Of a stretch of 64,000 bases of DNA, positions 52,415-61,592 are shown piece after piece (position 1 is the first letter of the stretch; each line of letters begins with the position of its first letter). Source of the DNA: Lysobacter auxotrophicus (GTDB lineage: Bacteria; Pseudomonadota; Gammaproteobacteria; Xanthomonadales; Xanthomonadaceae); contig NZ_AP027041.1 of assembly GCF_027924565.1 (NCBI RefSeq), positions 434,001 to 498,000 on the forward strand, read 5' to 3'. The translations under genes were made by a program, and so were the position numbers. Below the pieces are notes generated by a model. It was not told the DNA's origin, searched no databases, and saw nothing but the letters and a program-made list of their open reading frames with translations.

Positions 52415-54303
52415 ATGCGGAACGACGAATGCACCCGCTGCGACAGCAAGCCGCCCGCCGCGCTGCCCGGGCTCATGCTCGCCGCGCTTGGCGTGGTGTT
52501 CGGTGATCTCGCGACGAGCCCGCTGTACTCGTTGCAGGAAGCCTTCGGCGCGCACGGCGTGCGGCCGACGCCGGCGAACGTGGTCGGCGTGGTCTCGCTG
52601 GCGTTCTGGGCCCTGGTCGGCGTGGTGTCGCTCAAGTACGTGCTGCTGATCATGCGCGCGCACAACAAGGGCGAGGGCGGGATCATGGCGCTGTTGGCGC
52701 TGGCGCGTTCGTCGCTGATGCACCGGCCGCGACGGCGTCACTGGGTTGTGGTCGCCGGGCTCGTCGGTGCGGCGATGTTCTTCGGCGACAGCGTGCTCAC
52801 CCCGGCGGTGTCGGTGTTGTCGGCGGTGGAAGGGCTGGAAATCGCCGCGCCCGAGCTCGCGCCGTGGGTGCTGCCGTTGGGCATCACGATCGTCATCGGT
52901 CTGTTCGCGCTGCAGCGCTTCGGCAGTGCGCGCGTGGGCGGATGGTTCGGGCCGGTGATGCTGTCGTGGCTGCTCGCGGCCGGCGTGCTCGGCTTCCTGG
53001 CGATGCTGCGGCAGCCGCAGATCCTCGCCGCGATGAATCCGCTGCACGCGTGGGCGTTCTTCGCACGCAACGGGTTCGCCGGATTCACCACGCTGGGGGC
53101 GACGGTGCTGGTGCTGACCGGCGCCGAAGCCCTGTACGCCGACATGGGACACTTCGGTGCGCGGCCGATCCGCGTCGCGTGGACGACGATCGCGCTGCCG
53201 TGCCTGCTGCTGAGCTACTTCGGTCAGGGCGCGATGCTGTTGCTCGATCCCACGGCGGCGGCGCGACCGTTCTATCGCACCGTGCCGCACTGGGCGTTGT
53301 TCCCGATGATCGCGCTTGCGACGGGGGCGACGGTGATTGCCTCGCAGGCGGTGATCGCCGGCGCGTACTCGATGGTCCGTGCGTGCATCCAGCTCGGCTA
53401 CCTGCCGCGCATGCGCGTGCTGCACACCTCATCGCGCGTGCGCGGCCAGATCTACCTGCCGCTGGTGTCGGGATTGCTGTTGCTCCTCGTACTGGCGGCG
53501 ATGCTCGGATTCCGCACGTCCGGCGCGCTCGCCGCCGCGTTCGGCATCGCGGTGAGCGGCACGATGCTGACGACCACGGTGCTCGTCGTGGTCGTCATGC
53601 GCCGCGTGTGGACGTGGCCGTGGATCGCGGTCGTGCCACTGGGCGTCGCGATGCTGGCGATCGACCTGGCCTTCTTCGGCGCGAACCTGATGAAGCTCGC
53701 CAGCGGCGGCTGGTTCCCGCTGCTGCTGGGCATCATCGCGTTGATCGTCATGACCACCTGGCGCCGTGGCCGCGAGTTGCTGACCCAGCGCAACCGCAGC
53801 GACAGCCTCCCGCTCGGGCCGTGCGTGCGGTCGTTGAGCGACCACCCGCCTACGCGCGTGTCGGGCACGGCGCTGTTCCTGACCAACGATCCGGACTTCG
53901 CGCCCCAGGCGCTCCTGCACAACCTCAAGCACAACCGCGTGCTGCACGAGCGCAACGCGCTGTTGACCGTGGAAATGGTGGACGAACCCTATGCGCACGA
54001 ACGCGTGCGGATCGATGCGCACGGCGAGGACTTCCACCGGATATGCGCCCGCTACGGATCGCCGAAACGCCAGACGTTCCCGCCGCGCTGGCCGCGTGCG
54101 GCGAGCACGGGCTCGAGTTCGACCTGATGCAGACGACGTTCTTCACCAGCCGCGAGGACGTCATCGCGGGCGACCGCACCGGCATGGCGCTGTGGCGCGA
54201 CCAGCTGTTCGCCTTCCTCACGCGCAACGCGCTGCCGGCGACGTCGTTCTTCCAGATACCCGACAACCGGCTGATCGAAATCGGCCGGCGCGTGGCGATC
54301 TGA
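52415..54303 (+). pseudogene. kup: Kup potassium transporter, frameshifted near the C-terminus
   Basis: The N-terminal 12-TM transporter (LALGVVFGDLATSPLYSL, KGEGGIMALLAL, FFGDSVLTPAVSVLSAVEG) is intact to about residue 545, then the frame changes near 54056-54058. After RICARYG, the reading frame continues into a false end at 54127. In the next frame the normal Kup ending resumes: AETPDVPAAL, FFTSREDV, RTGMALWRDQLFAFLTRNA and the final RLIEIGRRVAI, stopping at 54301-54303. A single-base loss explains it. It could be a sequencing error or a real mutation affecting only the cytosolic C-terminal domain. Kup imports K+ with H+ at low affinity. Confidence 0.85.
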
Positions 54304-54304
54304 G

Positions 54305-54460
54305 TCAGGTGGCGGACGGAGCGCCGATACTGAGCGCGCTCGTCGCGTCTGGGGACGGATCCTGCAACGGGGCCGCCTCGCGGCTGTGCAGATACATGTA
54401 GCCGACGATCGCGACGGCCAGGATGATGGCCATCGCGATCAGGATCTGGCGGGAGTTCAT
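54305..54460 (-). CDS. Small single-TM membrane protein
   Basis: A 51-residue protein: N-terminal TM segment (about 5-24; ILIAMAIILAVAIVGYMYL), then a short Ser/Pro/Asp-rich tail. The ATG at 54460 lies 10 bp after the stop of the upstream 60-residue gene, so the two form a tiny operon. No family was recognised. Confidence 0.6.
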   Translation of the reverse strand: MNSRQILIAMAIILAVAIVGYMYLHSREAAPLQDPSPDATSALSIGAPSAT

Positions 54461-54470
54461 CGCCCCCGCC

Positions 54471-54653
54471 TCAGTGCTTGCGGTCGCCGCGATCGCCCTG
54501 GCCGGGTTCGGCCTCGTTCTTCGAGCTGCGCTGCTGGTCCTGCGACAGCGAGCGGCCGACGTCGTCGGATTCCTTGAAACGCCCCTTCTCGTCGCGACGC
54601 ACGTAACGCTTGTCGCCGTTGGGGGCGATGAGTTCGCGCTTGCTGGATGCCAT
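54471..54653 (-). CDS. Small conserved charged protein of unknown function
   Basis: A 60-residue hydrophilic protein starting MASSKRELIAPNGDKRYVRR and containing the sequence DEKGRFKESDDVGRSLSQD. I recognise this as a recurring small bacterial family without function, probably nucleic-acid or stress related. A start at 54653 fits the conserved MASSKRE opening; an upstream ATG at 54686 exists. It precedes the 51-residue membrane protein gene. Confidence 0.75.
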   Translation of the reverse strand: MASSKRELIAPNGDKRYVRRDEKGRFKESDDVGRSLSQDQQRSSKNEAEPGQGDRGDRKH

Positions 54654-54779
54654 CGACGTGCTCCCTTCACTGGACGATGGGTCCATGCTCGGTGGTGCGC
54701 GGTTAAGACGGGGCGAATGAACGCGGCCTTCGTTCAGGCGCTACGTCACGGCGTCTTCACCGCGCGCGCGGCGGCGAGA

Positions 54780-55211
54780 TCATCGCGTTGCGCGCTTGCG
54801 ATACACCACGATGATGACGAGGTCTTCCTCGCCGCGTTGCGCGAGCGCATGCGTGCTTCCGTCGCGCGTGAGGATCGCATCGCCCGGCCCGACGTCGCGA
54901 CGCTTGCCGTCGAGCCGCAGTTCGCCGCGCCCGGACAGCACGTAGTAGATCTCGTCCTTGTCGTTGCGATGCTCGCCGATCGTCGCGCCGCGATGCAGTG
55001 CGCGCTGGCGGAACACGATGTCGAAGCCGTCGGCCGCTTCGAAGAACGGATACGCGGTGGTGGTGCCTTCGCCTTCGTGCGGGCCGGGCTGTTGCACGGC
55101 GATGTCGCGTGCGTTCTCGACGTAGGAGTCGCGACGGGGTTCGGCGGCGTTTGCCGTGGCGCACGCGGCCGATAGCATTGCCAGCGCGATGAGGTGGATG
55201 CACCGGTTCAC
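54780..55211 (-). CDS. Exported cupin-domain protein
   Basis: A 143-residue protein with a signal peptide (to ANAA, about residue 22) and a single cupin barrel: GATIGEHRNDKDEIYYVLSGRGEL gives the H-x4-E metal-type motif, and GPGDAILTRDGSTHAL the second His motif. It probably binds a metal and a small molecule in the periplasm. The function is unknown. A type A repeat lies directly upstream at 55230-55259. Confidence 0.85.
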   Translation of the reverse strand: MNRCIHLIALAMLSAACATANAAEPRRDSYVENARDIAVQQPGPHEGEGTTTAYPFFEAADGFDIVFRQRALHRGATIGEHRNDKDEIYYVLSGRGELRLDGKRRDVGPGDAILTRDGSTHALAQRGEEDLVIIVVYRKRATR

Positions 55212-55229
55212 GTCTACTCTCCCTTGATC

Positions 55230-55259
55230 GTCATCCCGGCGAAGCCCGGGAGCCAGGCC
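55230..55259 (+). repeat. Single type A hairpin repeat
   Basis: TCATCCCGGC-GAA-GCCCGGG element between the cupin and kduD genes. It is a slightly decayed type A copy (loop GAAG, stem one mismatch). Confidence 0.7.
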
Positions 55260-55334
55260 GGTAACGCGTTGGCGGCACTACAACGTGGGCAATGCGAGTG
55301 CGGGCTGCATCGCGCGTCCCGACCCTCACCCCAA

Positions 55335-55357
55335 CCCCTCTCCCGGTGGGAGAGGGG
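55335..55357 (-). terminator. Hairpin downstream of kduD
   Basis: CCCCTCTCCC pairs perfectly with GGGAGAGGGG around a GGT loop. It lies past the kduD stop in the transcription direction, so it may end the kdu transcript. The same sequence style appears at 40965. Confidence 0.45.
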
Positions 55358-55400
55358 CTCAAAGCGCAACGAGCCAATGCTTACCACCGCACCGCCGTGT

Positions 55401-56156
55401 TCAACGCGCCAGCCAACCACCATCCACCGGCAGGATCGCGCCGTTCACGTAATCCGATGCACGCGACGCGAGGAACACCGCCGCGCCGCCGAGATCCGAC
55501 GGCTCGCCCCAGCGCCCGGCGGGAATGCGATCGAGGATCGCCGCGCTGCGCGCTTCGTCCGCGCGCAGCTGCGCGGTGTTGTCGGTCGCCATGTAACCCG
55601 GCGCGATCGCGTTGACGTTGATGCCCTTGTTCGCCCATTCGTTGGCGAGCAGGCGCGTGATGCCGGCGATGCCGCTCTTGCTCGCGGTGTACGACGGCAC
55701 GCGGATGCCGCCCTGGAACGACAGCATCGAGGCGATGTTGACGATCTTGCCGCCGCCGTTCGCGATCATGTGCCGGCCCGCCGCCTGCGCCATGAAGAAC
55801 GCGCCCTTGATGTTCACGTTCATCACGTCGTCCCAGTCCTTCTCGGTGAAATCCACCGCATCGGCGCGACGGATCAGGCCGGCGTTGTTGACCAGGATGT
55901 GCAGCCCGCCGAGCGCGTCCAGCGTTTCGCGCACGATGCGCTCCACCGGCTCGACGCTGGACAGGTTCGCTTCGATCGACACGAAGCGGCGGCCGAGCGC
56001 GCGCACCTTCTCCCCGGTTTCCGTCGGCGCCTGGATGCCGGCGGCGGCGATGTCCGCGCCGGCTTCGGCGAGCGCCACCGCGATGCCCTGGCCCAGGCCC
56101 GTGTTGGCGCCGGTGACCAGCGCGACCTTGCCTTGCAGACTGAACGGATTGGCCAT
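55401..56156 (-). CDS. kduD: 2-dehydro-3-deoxy-D-gluconate 5-dehydrogenase KduD (SDR)
   Basis: A 251-residue short-chain dehydrogenase with cofactor motif TGANTGLGQGIA (15-26), NNAG and catalytic S142-x12-Y-x3-K (SMLSFQGG...YTASK), plus the C-terminal YVNGAILPVDGGWLAR typical of KduD. It reduces 3-deoxy-D-glycero-2,5-hexodiulosonate to 2-keto-3-deoxygluconate with NAD(P)H. It lies 45 bp downstream of kduI in the same direction, as in other bacteria that use pectin. The pair defines the locus as uronate catabolism. Confidence 0.92.
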   Translation of the reverse strand: MANPFSLQGKVALVTGANTGLGQGIAVALAEAGADIAAAGIQAPTETGEKVRALGRRFVSIEANLSSVEPVERIVRETLDALGGLHILVNNAGLIRRADAVDFTEKDWDDVMNVNIKGAFFMAQAAGRHMIANGGGKIVNIASMLSFQGGIRVPSYTASKSGIAGITRLLANEWANKGINVNAIAPGYMATDNTAQLRADEARSAAILDRIPAGRWGEPSDLGGAAVFLASRASDYVNGAILPVDGGWLAR

Positions 56157-56201
56157 GAATCGTTTCCCCTTGTCCTGTGTGCGAATGCGGCGGCGACGCG
56201 G

Positions 56202-57047
56202 TTACTTCAGCTGGCAGATGTCCAGCTGGTTCATGTCGGTGTAGTCGAGGTTCTCGCCGCCCATGGCCCAGATGAAGCAGTAGTTCTTCGTGCCCGAGCC
56301 CATGTGGATCGACCACGGCGGCGACACGACGGCTTCGTCGTTCGCGATGACCAGGTGGCGCATGTCGGCCGGATCGCCCATGAAATGCATGACGCGCTGG
56401 TCGGCGAGGTCGAAGTAGAAATAGACCTCGGAACGACGGTCGTGCAGGTGCGGCGGCATGGTGTTCCACACGCTGCCGGGCTTGAGGATCGTCAGACCCA
56501 GCAGCAGCTGGCACGACTTCACCGTCGCCGGGACGATGTACTGGTAGATCGTGCGTTCGTTCGAGGTTTCCAGCGCGCCACGCTCGAGCGGAACGGCCTG
56601 TGCGATGGAGATGTGCTTCGTCTCGAAACGTGCGTGCGCAGGCGTGGAAGCGAGGTAGAACTTCGCGGGATGGCCGGCGTCGTTCGATGCGAACACCACC
56701 TCGGCGCTGCCCATCGGCACGTACAGCCCGTCCTTGGGTTCCAGCGTGTACGAGGCGCCGTCGACGGTGACGGTGCCCGTACCGGCGCCGACGTTCACGA
56801 TGCCAAGCTCGCGGCGTTCCAGGAACGGCTTGCCCGCGGCGGACGCCGGTTCGGTCTGCTGCGGAAGCGGCACGGACGCGGTGGTCGGGGCGGCGCCGCC
56901 GATGACGAAACGCTCGTTGTGCGAGTAATTCAGGACGACCTGGCCCGGGACGAAGAGGCCGTCGATCAGGTAGCGCTCGCGCAGCTGGTCGTTGCTGGCG
57001 CCGGCCATCATGTCCGGGTGGGTGGCGTGGTAGGTCTTGCGGAACAT
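56202..57047 (-). CDS. kduI: 5-dehydro-4-deoxy-D-glucuronate isomerase KduI
   Basis: A 281-residue enzyme of two cupin-like halves with KduI hallmarks [17 protein letters not shown], the zinc site with [17 protein letters not shown] (His/Glu ligands) and [28 protein letters not shown]. It converts 5-keto-4-deoxyuronate, released by pectate or oligogalacturonate lyases, to 3-deoxy-D-glycero-2,5-hexodiulosonate for KduD. ATG 57047 gives the normal family length (E. coli 278); the open frame upstream runs only through promoter and a tandem repeat. The upstream promoter holds a LacI-type operator candidate. Confidence 0.94.
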   Translation of the reverse strand: MFRKTYHATHPDMMAGASNDQLRERYLIDGLFVPGQVVLNYSHNERFVIGGAAPTTASVPLPQQTEPASAAGKPFLERRELGIVNVGAGTGTVTVDGASYTLEPKDGLYVPMGSAEVVFASNDAGHPAKFYLASTPAHARFETKHISIAQAVPLERGALETSNERTIYQYIVPATVKSCQLLLGLTILKPGSVWNTMPPHLHDRRSEVYFYFDLADQRVMHFMGDPADMRHLVIANDEAVVSPPWSIHMGSGTKNYCFIWAMGGENLDYTDMNQLDICQLK

Positions 57048-57103
57048 CGGGCCTCTCCGGTGGTTCGGGCCGTCGCGGACGTCGCGCGGCAGGCGGTGAG
57101 GGG

Positions 57104-57134
57104 ATGATAGCGGGGTTTTGGTAACCGGTGTCAA
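57104..57134 (-). promoter_or_regulatory. Putative kduI promoter with overlapping LacI-type operator
   Basis: On the minus strand there is a perfect -35 TTGACA (57129-57134) and a -10 TATCAT (57104-57109) with a 19-bp spacer. The sequence GGTAACCGGTGTCA at 57120-57133 approximates the palindrome TGACACCGGTGTCA, whose central CCGG and symmetry suit a LacI-family protein. It overlaps the -35, suggesting repression. A matching site lies at 62466. Confidence 0.6.
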
Positions 57135-57136
57135 AA

Positions 57137-57258
57137 GGGAATCGGGAATCGGGAATCGGGAATCGGGAATCGGGAATCGGGAATCGGGAATCGGGAATCG
57201 GGAATCGGGAATCGGGAATCGGGAATCGGGAATCGGGAATCGGGAATCGGGAATCGGG
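57137..57258. repeat. Heptanucleotide (GGGAATC) tandem repeat, ~17 copies
   Basis: About 122 bp of perfect GGGAATC repeats, then degenerate copies (GGGAGTA, GGGAGTT, GGTTGGAGG-type) to about 57345. It begins 3 bp from the -35 hexamer of kduI, on its upstream side. Length change would alter promoter geometry. ORFs through it encode only a meaningless Pro/Ile/Asp/Ser/Arg repeat. Confidence 0.9.
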
Positions 57259-57374
57259 AGTTGGGAATCGGGAGTAGGGAATCGGGAGTAGGGAGTGGGG
57301 AGTAGGGAATTGGGAATGGGTGTTGGAGGTTGGAGGTTGGTGTTGGGGTTGGGGATAGGCGGCCCCAACAGTTC

Positions 57375-57454
57375 GTCATCCCGGCGAAAGCCGGGACCCA
57401 GGCCCGTATCGCACGGGCACTCCCAACCGTCATTCCAGCGAAAGCTGGAACCCA
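57375..57454 (+). repeat. Composite hairpin repeat (A + B), copy 3
   Basis: Type A at 57375-57405 and type B at 57429-57454, same order as at 33420, separated by GTATCGCACGGGCAC. It completes the intergenic region 57048-57545; no gene was seen there. Confidence 0.8.
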
Positions 57455-57545
57455 TCTCGATGTTTGCCGTCCGCGAGCAGGGCGCTCACCGCAAGCGCGA
57501 GCGTTGACTCTCTACCGGTCTCCCGGTGGACGACGGGTCGACGTG

Positions 57546-58640
57546 TCAGCCCTTTGGCCGCTGCGTCGAATCACGCACCACGAGCTGCGGGTTCACGGCG
57601 CGCGGCGCAACCGCCGCGGCTTCGGAGGACGGCTCCTCGCCCAGCAGCATCTGCGCCGCCTGGCGGCCGACGTCGCGCGTCGGCGAATGGATGGTGGTGA
57701 GCGCGGGCCACAGCTGCGCGGCGAGCGGGCTGTCGTCGAAGCCCACGACCGACAGGTCGCCGGGAATCGACAGCCCCCGACGCATCGCGGCCTTGTACAC
57801 GCCGGCGGCCATCTCGTCGTTGCAGGCGAAGATCGCGGTGGGGCGCGGCGACTTGGCCAGCAGGTATTCCGCGCCGGCCACGCCGGAGTCGAACGTATAG
57901 CCGCCTTCGAAGATGTAGTCCGGCGGCAGCTTGATCCCGCGCGCGTCCAGGCCGCCGAGGAAGCCGCCGCCGCGCTCGATGGTGGAGCGGTAGCGGCGCG
58001 GGCCGGTGATCAGGCCGATCGTGCGATGTCCAAGCGATTCGATGTAGTTGGCCGCTTCCGTGCTGGCCTGGCGATCCTGCGTGACCAGCATGTGCGCCGC
58101 CGCGTCCATCGGCACCGAGGCGATGCGCACGTAGCGCACGCCGATCTCGCGCAGCGCCGCGGCGAGCTGCTCGTCTTCGGAGACACGCGGGATGAGGATC
58201 ACGCCGTGCAGCTTCTGCTGCTGCACGAAGCGGCGCACGCCGTCGATGTAATCCTCCTTGGAGGAATCGCACGGATGCACCACCAGCTCGTAGCCCGAGT
58301 CGCGCAACGCATCCAGCGCGCCGTACTGCATGTTCACGATGTACTGCGCGGTGGGGTTGTCGTAGACCAGCCCGATCAGGAACGAGCGCCGGAACGCGAG
58401 CCCGCGCGCCTGCGGATCGGGCGTGTAGCCCAGCTGCTTCATCAGCGCCAGCACTTTCTCGCGCGTTTCCGGATGCACCAGCGGCGAGTTGTTGATGACG
58501 CGCGAGACCGTCTTCTTCGATACGCCGGTGAGGCGGGCGATGTCGTTGATCGTCGCCTTGCCCGTCAGCCCGGTGTCCTCCGGCGCCGGCAGCAGCGAGG
58601 CGGTGCGGGAACGGCGGGTACGCGGCGCGGATTCGGTCAT
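57546..58640 (-). CDS. LacI-family transcriptional regulator of the uronate locus
   Basis: A 364-residue repressor with an unusually long disordered N-terminal extension (1-27), HTH and hinge (29-80; ATINDIARLTGVSKKTVSRVINN), and a sugar-binding periplasmic-type core (about 90-345; GLVYDNPTAQYI, PRPTAIFACNDEMAAGVYKA, VVGFDDSPLAAQLWPALTTI). It lies between kduI and the TRAP genes, so its effector is probably a uronate or 2-keto-3-deoxygluconate. Candidate operators occur at 57120 and 62466. It is functionally like KdgR/UxuR but of a different family from enterobacterial KdgR. Confidence 0.92.
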   Translation of the reverse strand: MTESAPRTRRSRTASLLPAPEDTGLTGKATINDIARLTGVSKKTVSRVINNSPLVHPETREKVLALMKQLGYTPDPQARGLAFRRSFLIGLVYDNPTAQYIVNMQYGALDALRDSGYELVVHPCDSSKEDYIDGVRRFVQQQKLHGVILIPRVSEDEQLAAALREIGVRYVRIASVPMDAAAHMLVTQDRQASTEAANYIESLGHRTIGLITGPRRYRSTIERGGGFLGGLDARGIKLPPDYIFEGGYTFDSGVAGAEYLLAKSPRPTAIFACNDEMAAGVYKAAMRRGLSIPGDLSVVGFDDSPLAAQLWPALTTIHSPTRDVGRQAAQMLLGEEPSSEAAAVAPRAVNPQLVVRDSTQRPKG

Positions 58641-58780
58641 GCGGGAATTCTAGCCGTCCCCCGACGCGAACCGCGCTGCCGGATCGATGCCCCGTGCGCC
58701 ATGGCGCCTGCGTTGTGCGTGAACGCGACCGCCTTCCGGCCGGATCGCGCGTCCCGCACGATCCATGCCGACGAAATTCC

Positions 58781-60064
58781 TCAAGCCTTCAGCGCCGCCG
58801 GCAGCCACAGCGACAACGCCGGCACGAAGGCGACCACCAGCAGCACCGCGAGGCCGGCCAGCCAGAACGGCCAGATGGTGCGCATGCTCTGGCCGATGCT
58901 GATCTTGCCGATCGACGTGCCGACGAAGAGCACGGAGCCCAGCGGGGGGCTGATCAGGCTCAGGCCGCCCTTGAGCACCAGGATCACGCCGAAATGCACC
59001 GGGTCGATGCCGATGGCGCGGGCCACCGGCAGGAAGATCGGCGTGCAGATCAGGATCATCGGCGCCAGGTCCAGGAACGTGCCCAGCACCAGCAGCACCA
59101 GGATCATCAGCAGCAGCATCAGGTTGCGGTCCTGGGTCAGCCCGGTGAGGAAATCCACCGATGCCGACGGCACCTGCAGGTAGGCCAGCAACCAGCCGAA
59201 CACCGCCGCGGTGGCGATCACGAACAGGATCGCGCCCGCGCTGCGCGCCGCGTGCACGACCGTGCCGAGGAACTCGCGCCACGGCATCTGCCGGTACAGC
59301 ACGCTGGTGACCAGCAGCGCGTAGACGACCGCGATCGCCGCGCTTTCCACCGCGGTGAAGATGCCCGCGCGGATGCCGACGAAGATCAGCGCGACCAGCC
59401 CCAGGCCCGGCAGCGCCGACACCAGGCGCAGCGCGACGGCGCGCCAGCCGGGGAAGATCTCCACGCCGTAGCCGCGGTGCCGCGCGACCGCGTAGCAGGT
59501 GACCATCAGCACCACGGTCATCAGCAGCGCGGGCACGATGCCGGCGGCGAACAGGTCGGCGATCGACAACCCGCCGCCGGCCGCGGCCGAATACAGGATC
59601 AGGTTGTGCGACGGCGGCACGAGCAGCGCGACGAGCGCGGCGGTGATGCACACGTTCACCGCGAAGTCGCGGTCGTAACCGCGTTGCACCATCTGCGGGA
59701 TCATCGTGCCGCCGACCGCGGAGACGTCCGCCAGCGCCGAACCCGACACGCCTCCGAAGAACAGCGACGAGAGGATGCTCACCTGGCCCAGGCCGCCGCG
59801 CATGCGCCCGACCAGCGACGAGGCGAGGCTGATGAGGCGCTCGGAAATGCCGCCGCGCATCATGATCTCGCCGGCGAAGATGAAGAGCGGGATGGCGATG
59901 AGGCTCGCCGAACCCGATCCCGCCGACACCTGCTGCACCATCACGATGGAGGGCACGTCCAGGTACAGCAGCGTCGCGAGCGAGGCCGCCGCGAGCGCGT
60001 AGGCCACCGGCACCCCGAGCACGAGCAGCACGCCGAACGCGACGAAGAGCAGTGCGATCGCCAT
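58781..60064 (-). CDS. TRAP transporter large permease (DctM family)
   Basis: A 427-residue inner-membrane protein with about 12 TM helices and DctM-type landmarks (SGSALADVSAVGGTMIPQM, VPPSHNLILYSAAAGG, GGLSLISPPLGSVLFVGTSIG). It forms the ion-driven channel of a TRAP transporter. Its start overlaps the DctQ stop by one base. It is the last gene of the hydratase-DctP-DctQ-DctM operon. The substrate is inferred from context as a uronate or unsaturated galacturonide. Confidence 0.93.
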   Translation of the reverse strand: MAIALLFVAFGVLLVLGVPVAYALAAASLATLLYLDVPSIVMVQQVSAGSGSASLIAIPLFIFAGEIMMRGGISERLISLASSLVGRMRGGLGQVSILSSLFFGGVSGSALADVSAVGGTMIPQMVQRGYDRDFAVNVCITAALVALLVPPSHNLILYSAAAGGGLSIADLFAAGIVPALLMTVVLMVTCYAVARHRGYGVEIFPGWRAVALRLVSALPGLGLVALIFVGIRAGIFTAVESAAIAVVYALLVTSVLYRQMPWREFLGTVVHAARSAGAILFVIATAAVFGWLLAYLQVPSASVDFLTGLTQDRNLMLLLMILVLLVLGTFLDLAPMILICTPIFLPVARAIGIDPVHFGVILVLKGGLSLISPPLGSVLFVGTSIGKISIGQSMRTIWPFWLAGLAVLLVVAFVPALSLWLPAALKA

Positions 60065-60573
60065 CAGTGGACCTCCGCCGCCGGGGCGTCATGCAGCATC
60101 TGGGAAACCGCGAACAGCGCCATCAGCGCACCGCCGACCGCGAGCGGCAGGTAGTCGATGCTCTCCGGCATCGGCGCGCCGGCCGTGGGGATGTGCACGC
60201 CATCGACGAACAGCACGCCGCCCCAGTACGCGAGCATCAGCCCGATGATCACCACCACCGCCGATTGCAGCAGGTGCACGGCGTGCTTCGCGCGCGGGCC
60301 CATCGCATCGGCCAGCAGCGAGAACGCGAAGTGCCGGCGCGTGTGCACGCCCGCCGCCGCGCCCATGCTCATCGCGGTGCTCAGCATCAGCAGCGTCACC
60401 GGTTCGGTCCAGCTGGGCGAATCGTTGAGCACGTAGCGCGCGATCACCTGCCAGCCCTGCACCAGGACGAGCATCAGCAGTGCGAACGCCGCCGTGGCGA
60501 TCGTCCAGCCGGCCAGGCGGTCGCAGGTGCGTTGGAGGATCGAGGAAGGAACCGGGGTCACGGTGGCGTCCAT
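60064..60573 (-). CDS. TRAP transporter small permease (DctQ family)
   Basis: A 169-residue membrane protein with four TM helices: about 22-42 (WTIATAAFALLMLVLVQGWQV), 55-72, 92-112 and 135-158. The DctQ-family WTEPVTLLMLSTAMSMG and HTRRHFAFSLLAD segments are present. It bridges the solute receptor and DctM. It starts 8 bp after the DctP stop and shares a base with the DctM start. The long frame upstream of 60573 lies inside dctP and is not used. Confidence 0.9.
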   Translation of the reverse strand: MDATVTPVPSSILQRTCDRLAGWTIATAAFALLMLVLVQGWQVIARYVLNDSPSWTEPVTLLMLSTAMSMGAAAGVHTRRHFAFSLLADAMGPRAKHAVHLLQSAVVVIIGLMLAYWGGVLFVDGVHIPTAGAPMPESIDYLPLAVGGALMALFAVSQMLHDAPAAEVH

Positions 60574-60581
60574 GGGAATCC

Positions 60582-61592
60582 TCACGCGAGATCGCGGATT
60601 TGCCGGTACAGCGCGTCGATCGCCGGATCGCCGCGGTAGTGCGCGAGCAGCGGCTGCGCGGCGGCGCGGAAGGCGGGGATGTCGCATTCGTTGAACGCCA
60701 CGCCGGCCTCCTTCACGATGCGCCGCGCGTCGTCTTCCTGCTGCGCCCAGAGCCTGCGCATCACGCCGACCGACTCGCGCGCCAGGCGCAGCAGCGTGTC
60801 GCGATCGCGCGGTTCCAGCGAATCGAAGGTCTTGCGCGACAGCAGCAGCACGTCGGGCGCCCACGAATGGTCGCTGTGCGACCAGTAGCGCGCCGCCTCG
60901 AAGTGCCGGCTCGACTGGAAACTGCGGATGTTGTTTTCCGCACCGTCGATCATGTGCGTTTCCATGCCGGAGAACACTTCGCCCAGCGGCAGCGGCGTCG
61001 GGTTCGCGCCGAACAGGCGCAGCATGCGGATGAAGATGTCCGAGACCGGCACGCGGATCTTCAACCCGTGCAGGTCGGCCGGCGTCACGATCGGATGCTT
61101 GATGTTGTAGAAGCAGCGCGGGCCGCTGTCGTAGATCGCAAGGCCGACGAGGCCGCGCGACTGGAACCCGCGCAACACCTGCGCGCCGACGTCGCCGTCG
61201 ATCGCGCGGCGCAGGTGCTGCGTCGAATCGAACACGTACGGCAGGCACAGCGCCTGCGTGAGCGGGAAGGCGTTGTTCAGCGCGCCGGTGTACACGCGCG
61301 TGATGGCGATGGCGCCGAAGCGCGCCATGTCGATGGCTTCCGATTCGCGGCCCAGTTGTCCCGCGTGGTACATGCGCAGGCGCAGGCGGCCGCGGGTCTC
61401 GCGCTCGAGCTGTTCGCCGATCCACTGCACCGCCTGCACGGTCGGGTAGTCCTTCACGTGCACGTCGGTGGCGGTGAGTACGCGCGCCGGCTCGGCGGCG
61501 CGCAGCGCATCGGGCACTGCGCCCGCGGCGCAGGCGGCGGTCAGGCCCGCGAGGAAACGACGTCGATGCTGTCCCTGCCGGCCTTCGGTCAT
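60582..61592 (-). CDS. TRAP transporter substrate-binding protein (DctP family)
   Basis: A 336-residue receptor with a Tat-like N-terminus (HRRRFLAGLTAACAAGA; cleavage near 35) and the DctP fold: HAGQLGRESEAIDMARFGAI, the Arg/Asn ligand strand KIRVPVSD, and the PLGEVFSGMETHMIDGAENN signature. DctP proteins bind carboxylate sugars via the conserved Arg. Together with DctQ and DctM it would import a uronate-type product. It overlaps the hydratase-like gene by ATGA. Tat export would imply folding before secretion. Confidence 0.92.
   Translation of the reverse strand: MTEGRQGQHRRRFLAGLTAACAAGAVPDALRAAEPARVLTATDVHVKDYPTVQAVQWIGEQLERETRGRLRLRMYHAGQLGRESEAIDMARFGAIAITRVYTGALNNAFPLTQALCLPYVFDSTQHLRRAIDGDVGAQVLRGFQSRGLVGLAIYDSGPRCFYNIKHPIVTPADLHGLKIRVPVSDIFIRMLRLFGANPTPLPLGEVFSGMETHMIDGAENNIRSFQSSRHFEAARYWSHSDHSWAPDVLLLSRKTFDSLEPRDRDTLLRLARESVGVMRRLWAQQEDDARRIVKEAGVAFNECDIPAFRAAAQPLLAHYRGDPAIDALYRQIRDLA

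Noticed and set aside
57137..57258. Possible CRISPR array or centromere-like iterons
   Set aside because: Units are contiguous 7-mers without spacers; no cas, rep or par genes nearby.
57131..57455. ORFs through the heptamer tract, including an N-terminal extension of KduI
   Set aside because: Encode only a 7-residue low-complexity repeat; KduI of normal length starts at 57047.
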